A program made the position numbers and the translations under genes. This document shows positions 35,969 through 43,019 of a DNA stretch of 43,903 bases, in pieces; the first letter of the stretch is position 1; every line of letters starts with the position of its first letter. A model generated the notes under the pieces. It saw only the letters and a program-made list of their open reading frames with translations. It was not told the DNA's origin and searched no databases. The stretch comes from Melioribacter sp. (lineage in GTDB: Bacteria; Bacteroidota; Ignavibacteria; Ignavibacteriales; Melioribacteraceae). Where the stretch lies: assembly GCA_023250955.1 (NCBI GenBank), contig JAHEZQ010000034.1:1-43903 (forward strand). The letters run 5' to 3'.

Positions 35969-36413
35969 AAGCTTGCCTTAAAGTTATAATATCAATTTTA
36001 TCCATTTGAAGCATTGCATTCAAAACTCTTTTCGATTTTACAGGGTCTTTGTCATTCAACATTTTTCCTAAAGCAGTAGGAATAATTTGCCACGAGAGAC
36101 CATATTTATCTTTGAGCCAGCCGCATCTCGATTTTTCTCCGCCTTCAGAAAGTTTTTCCCAAAGTTCGTCTACTTCTTGCTGTGTCTCGCAGTTCACAAA
36201 GAACGATATAGCTTCTGTGAATTTGAATTGTGGTCCGCCGTTGAGCACGTAAAATTCTTGTCCTTCGAGTTGGAATGTCGCAGTAAAGATAGGTCCATTT
36301 TTCACTTGTCGTGTTACACTCATTATCTTTGAATTTTTAAAAATAGAAGTATAAAAATTCATCGCCTCTTCGGCATTTCCATCGAACCACAAAAATGGTG
36401 TGATCTTTTGCAT
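35955..36413 (-). CDS. VOC/PhnB-like glyoxalase-fold protein
   Basis: 152 residues from the ATG at 36413, preceded by AAAGGAA; a TTG at 36428 is less likely. MQKITPFLWFDGNAEEAMNF and LSEGGEKSRCGWLKDKYGLSW are typical of the 3-demethylubiquinone methyltransferase-like/PhnB group of the VOC superfamily. Substrate unknown. Part of the ArsR operon. Confidence 0.88.
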   Translation of the reverse strand: MQKITPFLWFDGNAEEAMNFYTSIFKNSKIMSVTRQVKNGPIFTATFQLEGQEFYVLNGGPQFKFTEAISFFVNCETQQEVDELWEKLSEGGEKSRCGWLKDKYGLSWQIIPTALGKMLNDKDPVKSKRVLNAMLQMDKIDIITLRQAYEKQ

Positions 36414-36438
36414 AGAATTTCCTTTCAATTTTTTTGAT

Positions 36439-36945
36439 TTATTTCAAACTTTCAGCAAGTTTATCGAACGATTCGTTCCAGCTTGTTCCGGTCAATTCCT
36501 TCATTTGTCCAACCGGAATACCAACATGTGTTAGTGTCATTTTAGTTTGATTACCAAGATCTTCGAATGTTATAGTTATTGTAAATTCCATCGGCCAATC
36601 GTCACTGGGCATTCCGTAATAAGAACCGGGGACTGCGTTTCCTTTCTCATCCGCAAAACTATCTGTGCAAACGATTCGTTCTAACGGTATAATTTCTTTG
36701 TATATACCTGTACTCCAATACTCTTGACCTTCAGCTGATTTCATACAAGAGTGATATTTTCCGCCAATTCTAAAATCTATTTTGCATGCAGGACAAGTAA
36801 AATTTTTCGGACCCCACCAACGCATAAGATGTTCCGGTTCGGTCCATGCCTTCCAAACAAGTTTCCGCGGTGCATTAAATATTCGAGTTATGATTAACTC
36901 TTTATTAGTGAATTTGGTTGTGTTGCTATCTATTTTGCTTGACAT
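36439..36945 (-). CDS. SRPBCC-fold protein (AHSA1-like), first of three
   Basis: 168 residues from the ATG at 36945, with AGGAG shortly before it inside the end of arsR; an in-frame ATG at 36972 is less likely. ITRIFNAPRKLVWKAWTEPE and WWGPKNFTCPACKIDFRIGG are AHSA1-like, close to the protein at 35010-35483. CPAC in the middle is unusual and might bind metal. It is directly behind arsR, the common ArsR-SRPBCC pairing in which the second protein is induced by the same signal. Confidence 0.87.
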   Translation of the reverse strand: MSSKIDSNTTKFTNKELIITRIFNAPRKLVWKAWTEPEHLMRWWGPKNFTCPACKIDFRIGGKYHSCMKSAEGQEYWSTGIYKEIIPLERIVCTDSFADEKGNAVPGSYYGMPSDDWPMEFTITITFEDLGNQTKMTLTHVGIPVGQMKELTGTSWNESFDKLAESLK

Positions 36946-37267
36946 TTTTTTTCTCCTTTGCTTGTAATTCATTTAAGTAATTTTCTAGTGCATCTAATTT
37001 TTCTTCCCAAATTTTTCTGTATTTCTCAATCCAATCCGAAACTTCGTTTAGTCTTTCCATTTTGACTTCACAATATCTTTCACGTCCTTGCTGTTTGATA
37101 TCAATTAGTCCGCATTGTTCTAAGATCTTTATATGTTTTGAAATAGCCGGACGGCTTATATCAAATTTTTCAGCTATACCATTAAGCGTTAGCAATTGAG
37201 TTGTTAGCAAAGCTAATATCGCTCTTCGGTTTGGATCGGCTATTGCCTGAAATACATCTCTTCTCAT
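36926..37267 (-). CDS. ArsR-family transcriptional regulator
   Basis: 113 residues. FQAIADPNRRAILALLTTQ, then EKFDISRPAISKHIKILEQC (recognition helix) and a wing CGLIDIKQQGRERYC form the classic ArsR winged helix. No metal-binding Cys pair is seen at the usual alpha-3 place (ISRPAISKH), so it probably does not sense arsenic. It heads the operon 37267 to 33838 and its 5' side carries a perfect 32-bp palindrome, so it is likely self-regulated. Confidence 0.92.
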   Translation of the reverse strand: MRRDVFQAIADPNRRAILALLTTQLLTLNGIAEKFDISRPAISKHIKILEQCGLIDIKQQGRERYCEVKMERLNEVSDWIEKYRKIWEEKLDALENYLNELQAKEKKNVKQNR

Positions 37268-37276
37268 ATTATTTCA

Positions 37277-37308
37277 TTATATATGTAACCAATTGGTTAC
37301 ATATATAA
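37277..37308. promoter_or_regulatory. Perfect 32-bp palindrome, probable ArsR operator
   Basis: The centre is ATGTAACCAATTGGTTACAT, and TATATA-type ends extend it to 32 bases with every base paired, axis between 37292 and 37293. It starts 10 bases upstream of the arsR start codon on the minus strand, so binding there would block arsR transcription or its start. A perfect palindrome of this length is unlikely by chance. Confidence 0.8.
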
Positions 37309-37471
37309 GACTTTGAATTTAAAAAAGCAAGAGGTATAAAAAAATTTTGTGAGAAGAGAATTGTCTCGCTGACATGATTAGCAAGTCTCGTAGTCTCGGT
37401 CTTGCATTGACTGAAAACAAATTAGTTATGTTCGTCAATATACAGGAGGGAATAAGTAGTTAGCACAGCAA

Positions 37472-37972
37472 TCAGTTGAGACCAGCGCGAACTCTTTTAA
37501 TCGCTTCTCTTGTAATACCTAATTCCTTGGCTAATCTGTTTGGTTTTCGGTTAATTAAAACCAATACTATTATTAGCAATAATCCTCCAAGCATAAAACC
37601 TTTCAAGGCTATAAATAGAATTATATTGAAAATAATCAAACCTACAAAAACCATAATTGTGTTTTGATTCGCTTCCATTACCGCCTCTTTCCACTCATCA
37701 AATTTTTGCGGATCTACTCCGGGAAAATCTTCGACAGTTAATTCCTTAAATTTTCTTCGGCCAACTGATTTTTGAGGCAAATCAAAATTACATTGCGGAC
37801 ATTTTAAATCTGTGTTAGATATTTCACTCCCGCAATTTGAACAAGTTTTCTTTTTTACAACAACTTGTGGATTTGGTTTGTGCTTTTCCAAACCAGTATG
37901 AACACAATTACCCGTTTTAGAATCAACAAAATACACTTCCCCATCTTGTGTGGCTATTCTTTTAAGTGCCAT
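37472..37972 (-). CDS. Zinc-ribbon membrane protein
   Basis: 166 residues. The N-terminal zinc ribbon is C44-x2-C47...C58-x2-C61 (CSNCG, CPQCN). Residues 98-137 hold two hydrophobic helices (VFVGLIIFNIILFIALKGFM, GGLLLIIVLVLI). The C-terminus, NRLAKELGITREAIKRVRAG, is helical and looks HTH-like. Function unknown. It stands alone, with the cassette-like spacers on its 5' side. Confidence 0.75.
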   Translation of the reverse strand: MALKRIATQDGEVYFVDSKTGNCVHTGLEKHKPNPQVVVKKKTCSNCGSEISNTDLKCPQCNFDLPQKSVGRRKFKELTVEDFPGVDPQKFDEWKEAVMEANQNTIMVFVGLIIFNIILFIALKGFMLGGLLLIIVLVLINRKPNRLAKELGITREAIKRVRAGLN

Positions 37973-37984
37973 TTTCTTGTTCCT

Positions 37985-38185
37985 TATTAGTTTGACAAAC
38001 GATATTGCGCTTAAGCCACCGCCAATAGACTATCATGACGGTATTATTAATGCAATTATTTATTTAAAATCTGTTTGTTTACTAATTGTACACTTAAAGA
38101 ACAACTAAAATTGCAAAAACTAAAACCGAAAAACTTACTACGACTTATTCGAAGAAGCGATATAGCTGAGGCGCGGGTTAACTAA
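37985..38185 (-). repeat. Diverged attC-like site downstream of the STAS-like gene (low confidence)
   Basis: On the minus strand, TTAACCCGCGCCTCAGC at the start and GCTTAAGCGCAATATCGTTTGTC in two parts at the end face each other about 195 bases apart. The arms share GCGC...AGC only imperfectly and the end does not fit GTTRRRY. It occupies the place where a cassette site would be. Confidence 0.3.
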
Positions 38186-38191
38186 TAATAT

Positions 38192-38560
38192 TTATTTTTT
38201 TAACCACGCTGCCGCTGTTTCAATTTCTGTAAATAACATTACAACATAGCCTGAATTATTAGATACTGTTTCATAAAATTTAAAATCTCTTAATTGTGCT
38301 TCAGGAACAAGCATTGCAATTTTGATATTGTGAGGGATATTTTGAATAATATATTTTTTTGGAATTTCGTAAATACCAGTTGTGCTAATTTTTAGTTCCT
38401 TAATCTGTCGATGATCAAGCAAAAGGTGAAAACAGTTATGTCTTTTAATCCAATTAAAAACATCAGCGCGCAATTTTTCTTCAGATTCTGTATCAAGAAC
38501 GCCTTCGGTTTTAATCCTTATTATTTTATCATCTTCGTTATATTCAATCTCCCATTCCAT
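38192..38560 (-). CDS. SpoIIAA/STAS-like small protein
   Basis: 122 residues. MEWEIEYNEDDKIIRIKTEG, the central LLLDHRQIKEL and the final AAAWLKK follow the SpoIIAA-like (STAS-related) pattern of free-standing small proteins with a lipid- or ligand-binding fold. Function in this genome unknown. It starts about 20 bases after the attC-like end at 38582, typical for a gene in an integron cassette. Confidence 0.75.
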   Translation of the reverse strand: MEWEIEYNEDDKIIRIKTEGVLDTESEEKLRADVFNWIKRHNCFHLLLDHRQIKELKISTTGIYEIPKKYIIQNIPHNIKIAMLVPEAQLRDFKFYETVSNNSGYVVMLFTEIETAAAWLKK

Positions 38561-38581
38561 AAAACTATCTTTTAGATTGTT

Positions 38582-38747
38582 GCCTAACGTCGTTGCGTTT
38601 AAGCGGACGCCGCAAGGTGTCCGCTACTAACAATTTGATTTATTAATTATAAAATTCATTTGCACAAATGCCGAACAAAAACCAAATCAACGAAAACAAC
38701 AAATGTTACGACCGGCCACAGCGTTCCGCTTGAGACGCTTGTTATGT
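38582..38747 (-). repeat. Integron attC-like recombination site
   Basis: Minus strand: ends with GTTAGGC (38588-38582), an exact GTTRRRY. It opens with ACATAAC (38747-38741), near RYYYAAC. Inside, CGTCTCAAGCGG near the start is complementary to CCGCTTAAACG near the end, apart from one extra base in the first arm, which is the unpaired base that fixes attC orientation. A further AGCGGAC/GTCCGCT hairpin lies at 38602-38625. It is about 166 bases long and follows the stop of the glycosylase gene within 10 bases, as cassettes do. Confidence 0.6.
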
Positions 38748-38753
38748 TGCATA

Positions 38754-39185
38754 TTATTTAATAATCTCCCAATCTTCTACCTTTCCTTTAACTTCATAAA
38801 ATATTGGATGAAGATCGATTTTCTTAACCTTACATAACTTGTTATATAAATCGTTATCTCTTTCTTTTAGTTTGCTTAATAAATGGTTGAATTCATAATT
38901 CAATTGACCGCTTGTTACTGCTAATTTCCCAATAAACCTTTTATTTATAATCTTACTTCTATCAAAACTATAACCTCTGTTGTCCGCCTCATCAACAATA
39001 CATCTCAAATAGTTAGCAATAACTCCAACTGGATTGCGACTATTTTTGAATCGAATCAATTGAGGATGATTCTTATATCCCTTAGTCTTGCCTTGTAATA
39101 CTTTTTGAGCTAAAAGACTTTCTCTCCAAAGTGCGACCAATCCCTTCGCATCTAAATAACAAGGATTAATTGACCAAAGTCTCAT
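38754..39185 (-). CDS. Pyrimidine-dimer DNA glycosylase (endonuclease V/DenV family)
   Basis: 143 residues. MRLWSINPCYLDAKGLVALW, then RESLLAQKVLQGKTKGYKNH and HPQLIRFK are the start of the Pyr_excise family; Glu22 in WRES sits where the catalytic Glu23 of T4 endonuclease V lies. The enzyme removes cyclobutane pyrimidine dimers by glycosylase/AP-lyase action. AAGGAAG precedes the ATG. It is followed at once by an attC-like site, and another boundary word (GTTATGTTGC on minus, about 39194-39203) stands before it, so it may be a mobile cassette. Confidence 0.85.
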   Translation of the reverse strand: MRLWSINPCYLDAKGLVALWRESLLAQKVLQGKTKGYKNHPQLIRFKNSRNPVGVIANYLRCIVDEADNRGYSFDRSKIINKRFIGKLAVTSGQLNYEFNHLLSKLKERDNDLYNKLCKVKKIDLHPIFYEVKGKVEDWEIIK

Positions 39186-39446
39186 TTCTTCCTTTTAGCA
39201 ACATAACTATTAATTAACCCGCCAGAAGACAACATCTCTATGTATGTTATCTATCAGTATATTCTTTGTTTCCGTTTCATTTTCCAATTTTTTGGCGTGA
39301 TATCATTCCACCTATTTTTTACAAATAAGCAGACAGAAACGGAAAATCTATTTTCTTTGTTCCTACATTCAAACAAAGTCCCCGATTAAGAATTGATTTG
39401 GTACTAACTCAACTTAGCGTAAAAGGGAATTGCAGTCAATTCTTTT

Positions 39447-41882
39447 CTATGAGTTCTTAAATACAACTTTAAATATTGAACCAACTCCTTTTTCACTTGT
39501 TGCTTTGATAGTCGCATTGTTGAGTTCACAATATTTTTTTACAAGAGCAAGACCTAATCCATTTCCATCATAAGCTCTTGTGTATCCTTGGTCTTCCTGC
39601 AGAAACAGTTTAAATAAATTTTCTTGAAAATCTTTACTCATACCAATTCCGGTATCTTTCACTTCAACAATAATTTCACCAGCCTCATTATTTTCAAGTA
39701 CAACTTCTACCATTCCTTTGGACGTATATTTTATTCCATTATCAATAAGGTTTGCAAAAATTTGTGTAACACAGTATCTATCAGCTGATATTCTAGTTTT
39801 ATTACCTTTACAATGGTATTCCAGTTTTATTCTTTTATTTTTTGCAATCTGATGATGTTCACTAATCAAGTTTTTCAAAATATCAGTATTCAAATCTATC
39901 TTTTCAAAAACCGGTTTGAAAAATCCGGTCTGCAGTTCAGACATATTAAGCATTAAATCAACGGTGCGGATAATTCGCATGCCTGATAATTCAACACCAT
40001 CAAAAACTTCATTGAAATCTTCATTGAGCTTACCGCTCATTTCTTCTTTTATGAGAGAAGTATTTCCTATGATAATATTTATCGGTGTTCTAATTTCGTG
40101 AGACATCTGTGCAAGAAATTGTGTTTTTAATTTTTCCGAAACTTCTGCTTTTTCTTTTGCTTCAACAAGTTCTATCTCAGCGAGTTTGCGTTTTGTAATG
40201 TCGGTAAATATACCTCTTATGCCGACTACCTTTTTGCCTTCATAGATTGGCCGGCTTGATGTTTGCGCCCAGCGTGTTTCCATCTTCTTATTAACATATC
40301 GGAATTCTCTCGGGTCTAAGATGTTCAGCAATGTAGCTTTAAAACCGCTTCTAATTATATTCAAATCTTCATGATGGGTAATTATAGAAAAAGAATTCCC
40401 CATCAACTCATCGGGAGCGTAACCATAAAGCTGAAACGATTGCGGGCTTACATATGTAATTATTCCATCAGTATTCAGAGTGAAAATTACATCGTTAAGA
40501 TTTTCAACCAGATCACGGTATTTTTCTTCCGATGAACGTAACGCCTCTTCGCTTTGCTTACGCTCTGTAATGTCTTTAGCAAAAACAGAAATAGCATATG
40601 GTTTATCATCGCGTGTAAGTAAATGCAAATTCATCCAAAGTATACGATTGCCAATTGTTGTCTGATATTCTGTAATCAAAGAACCTTCTTTTAATGTTTG
40701 ATTATAAAGTGAAGACAGTTTTTCTTCTAACTTTGGAGGAACAATTTCATTTAGCAGCATGCCTTTCTTTATTTGTATTCCAGATTGTCTGAAAAAATTT
40801 TCCAAGCCTTTGTTAAATGTTAATAAACGAAATTTATAGGCATCAATTGACCAAATCAGATCATCAGTACTGTCTATGATTGAAGCCAGTAAAGTTTTAG
40901 ATTCTTCAAGAGCAATCTCAGCAAGTCTACGCTCGGTGATGTCTTTGAGAATGGTAATAGCATGGGGTTCATCATTGATTTTAATTAATACAGCAGAAGC
41001 CAACACAAGCAATATTTTTCCAGCTTTATTCTTCAGCTCAAATTCAACATCATGAATTGAACCATGTTCATTAAGCATAGACACAAATTTTTGACGTTCA
41101 GTCTCGCCATACATATTGAGTTCTAATATATGATGGGCGATTAGTTCGTTGCGAGAGAATCCGGAGAATTTTTCAAAACTTTCATTGATCTCAATAATCT
41201 TTCCGCTTTTTAGTTCAGTTAAAAGAATAGCATCAGGGCTTGAGTGAAACAATTTTGAAAATTTATCTTCCGAAATTCTCAAATTCTCTTCTGCTTCTTT
41301 CCGTATTATCAATTCTTTTTCTGCATTACTCAGCGCCTTGTTCAGACTCCCAACTGATAGGTATTGCAACAACATTAGTAAACCAATATACATTGTAAAC
41401 ATTAACCAAAGTCTTAATGGAGTACGAGTAATTATGTCGGCTGGTAAAATTCCCCAATAATCAAACAAAACTAAAACTAATCCGCCGAATATTCCTATTA
41501 AACCAATGAATATGCCTTCTTTCCATCCTATGATTAATCCTGAGGCTAAAACAGTGAGCGGGAAAATCTGCATTACCGGCGCGTTAATTCCGCCAGCAGA
41601 CCAGGCTAATGTAAATGTTAGTATGATTATAAGACTTACAAAAATAAAAGCTGCAGCCCTAGTTAATCCTTTTCTATTGAGAAACAATGCTACTGCACTA
41701 ACTATATCTATGCAGGCAATTGTAGCAATCCAACGGAAAATATTTTCCGGTATTATAAAACACATAATAATCAGTGTAATAGTTATAATGATTATTGATC
41801 CTAAAATGAGATTTGATAAAATCAATGACTTTCGGTGAGTCTCACTATCTTGAAAGGTTGGTGGTGTTAGAAATTTGTACAT
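39447..41882 (-). CDS. Hybrid-free sensor histidine kinase with membrane domain and three PAS domains
   Basis: 811 residues. Residues 20-180 contain about six membrane helices, and a short coiled coil follows (180-205). Three PAS/PAC units are at about 205-320, 325-445 and 450-570, each ending in a DITERR/DITKRK word. The HisKA domain has QMSHEIRTP with His595, and the ATPase has NLIDNGIKYT, DTGIGMS and GNGLGLALVKKY. It phosphorylates itself on His595 and then passes the phosphate to a regulator. No response regulator lies beside it, so it is an orphan. The signal is unknown. Confidence 0.92.
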   Translation of the reverse strand: MYKFLTPPTFQDSETHRKSLILSNLILGSIIIITITLIIMCFIIPENIFRWIATIACIDIVSAVALFLNRKGLTRAAAFIFVSLIIILTFTLAWSAGGINAPVMQIFPLTVLASGLIIGWKEGIFIGLIGIFGGLVLVLFDYWGILPADIITRTPLRLWLMFTMYIGLLMLLQYLSVGSLNKALSNAEKELIIRKEAEENLRISEDKFSKLFHSSPDAILLTELKSGKIIEINESFEKFSGFSRNELIAHHILELNMYGETERQKFVSMLNEHGSIHDVEFELKNKAGKILLVLASAVLIKINDEPHAITILKDITERRLAEIALEESKTLLASIIDSTDDLIWSIDAYKFRLLTFNKGLENFFRQSGIQIKKGMLLNEIVPPKLEEKLSSLYNQTLKEGSLITEYQTTIGNRILWMNLHLLTRDDKPYAISVFAKDITERKQSEEALRSSEEKYRDLVENLNDVIFTLNTDGIITYVSPQSFQLYGYAPDELMGNSFSIITHHEDLNIIRSGFKATLLNILDPREFRYVNKKMETRWAQTSSRPIYEGKKVVGIRGIFTDITKRKLAEIELVEAKEKAEVSEKLKTQFLAQMSHEIRTPINIIIGNTSLIKEEMSGKLNEDFNEVFDGVELSGMRIIRTVDLMLNMSELQTGFFKPVFEKIDLNTDILKNLISEHHQIAKNKRIKLEYHCKGNKTRISADRYCVTQIFANLIDNGIKYTSKGMVEVVLENNEAGEIIVEVKDTGIGMSKDFQENLFKLFLQEDQGYTRAYDGNGLGLALVKKYCELNNATIKATSEKGVGSIFKVVFKNS

Positions 41883-42068
41883 TCTTCACCTTCTGATGTT
41901 ACTATATAACAATCAATCTATTCAGATATTATCTATGCTTCGTAATTACGATTCATTCAATCTATTTAATGGAAAATTTTAGTCAGAGGAAAAGTATGAT
42001 TTAACTTAATTATATAAGTGAAACTTGTCAATCGCTATCTTAACCTTAACCAATTTTAACAATGCCAA

Positions 42069-42866
42069 TTACTTAATTTCTTCAAATCTAATGTTTTGAA
42101 TTGAATAAGATTTCCAATCATTATAATCAAAGTGCCACCATTCAAATTCGTACACAGTAAATCCTTCGGCTTCCATTTCAGTGCGGAGTAAGTCGCGGAG
42201 ATTTCTTTGTTCGTCTGTTCCACCGTTATAACTCGGGTAAGCCCGCTCGGACATTTCATCATAAGGACTCGTCATCACTACAGGCTTTCCGGTTTTAAGA
42301 TCAAAGAGAGTAAGATCAACAGCACATCCGCGGTTATGTCTTGAGCCTTTGGCCGGATCTGCAACAAATTTTTTTGAATCATCCGGAGTGGCATCCCAAA
42401 AAACTTTTGTAATATACCACGGACGGTATGCATCGTGTATTAGCAAACCGTAACCTTTGCTTTGTAATTTTTTGTTTGCCCGAGCGACTGCTTCTGCAGC
42501 AGGTCTCTGTAAAAATGCCCTTGCCTGACTATATAAAGGTGTACTAAGAAAATTATTATTAGTTGCGTAACGAATATCAAGACGGATAGTTGAATCAAGT
42601 TTTACTAATTCAACAAGGTCTGATTTCTTAAACTCTCCAATTTCAACAGGAGGAGAAGCAGTTAGTGCTTCTGTAATTAATTGATCAACCGGACGAAGCG
42701 GTGTGATGTTAACATTCTGACCACTTGAAAATGATGGGAGAGTAATAAAAAGAGAAAGAGAAATAATTTTTATTATGGAATTTCTATTAGATCTGACGTT
42801 TAGCATAATTAATTTATCCATTCGGTTGGATTCAATGTAGCCCAAAACAAATTTGTTGTCAAACAT
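42069..42866 (-). CDS. D-Ala-D-Ala dipeptidase, VanX/DdpX family
   Basis: 265 residues from the ATG at 42866, where GAGG lies 8 bases upstream; ATGs at 42821 and 42806 give shorter forms with a better-placed signal peptide (SIIKIISLSLFITLPSFSSG). The family core is complete: DAYRP with Arg148, GSRHNRGCAVDLTL with zinc ligands H177 and D184, and EWWHF with Glu242 and His245. It cleaves the D-Ala-D-Ala dipeptide with zinc. No vanA/vanH-type genes are nearby, so a role in peptide scavenging or cell-wall recycling is likelier than vancomycin resistance. Confidence 0.9.
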   Translation of the reverse strand: MFDNKFVLGYIESNRMDKLIMLNVRSNRNSIIKIISLSLFITLPSFSSGQNVNITPLRPVDQLITEALTASPPVEIGEFKKSDLVELVKLDSTIRLDIRYATNNNFLSTPLYSQARAFLQRPAAEAVARANKKLQSKGYGLLIHDAYRPWYITKVFWDATPDDSKKFVADPAKGSRHNRGCAVDLTLFDLKTGKPVVMTSPYDEMSERAYPSYNGGTDEQRNLRDLLRTEMEAEGFTVYEFEWWHFDYNDWKSYSIQNIRFEEIK

Positions 42867-42875
42867 TTTCTTTAC

Positions 42876-42971
42876 CTCACCCTAAATCCTCTCCTTAAAA
42901 AAAGGAGAGGGACTTAAAGCTTCCCCTACTTAGTTAAGGAGGGTGACACAGGAGGAGGTTATAGGGGTGAG
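42876..42971. repeat. Nested hairpin repeat (intergenic repeat unit)
   Basis: CCTCTCCTT (42888-42896) pairs perfectly with AAGGAGAGG (42902-42910). Outside it, CTCACCCTA (42876-42884) faces TAGGGGTGAG (42962-42971) with one base difference. The words CTCACCCTAAATCC and AGGAGAGGG are typical of small dispersed non-coding repeats. Other copies cannot be looked for here. Confidence 0.6.
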
Positions 42972-43019
42972 TGAATCCTAAATTAATTATATTTATACCG
43001 AGATAATTTGCATAGGAAC

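Noticed and set aside
42069-42866. Vancomycin resistance operon
   Set aside because: Only a VanX-type dipeptidase is present; no VanH/VanA ligase or VanRS genes are adjacent.
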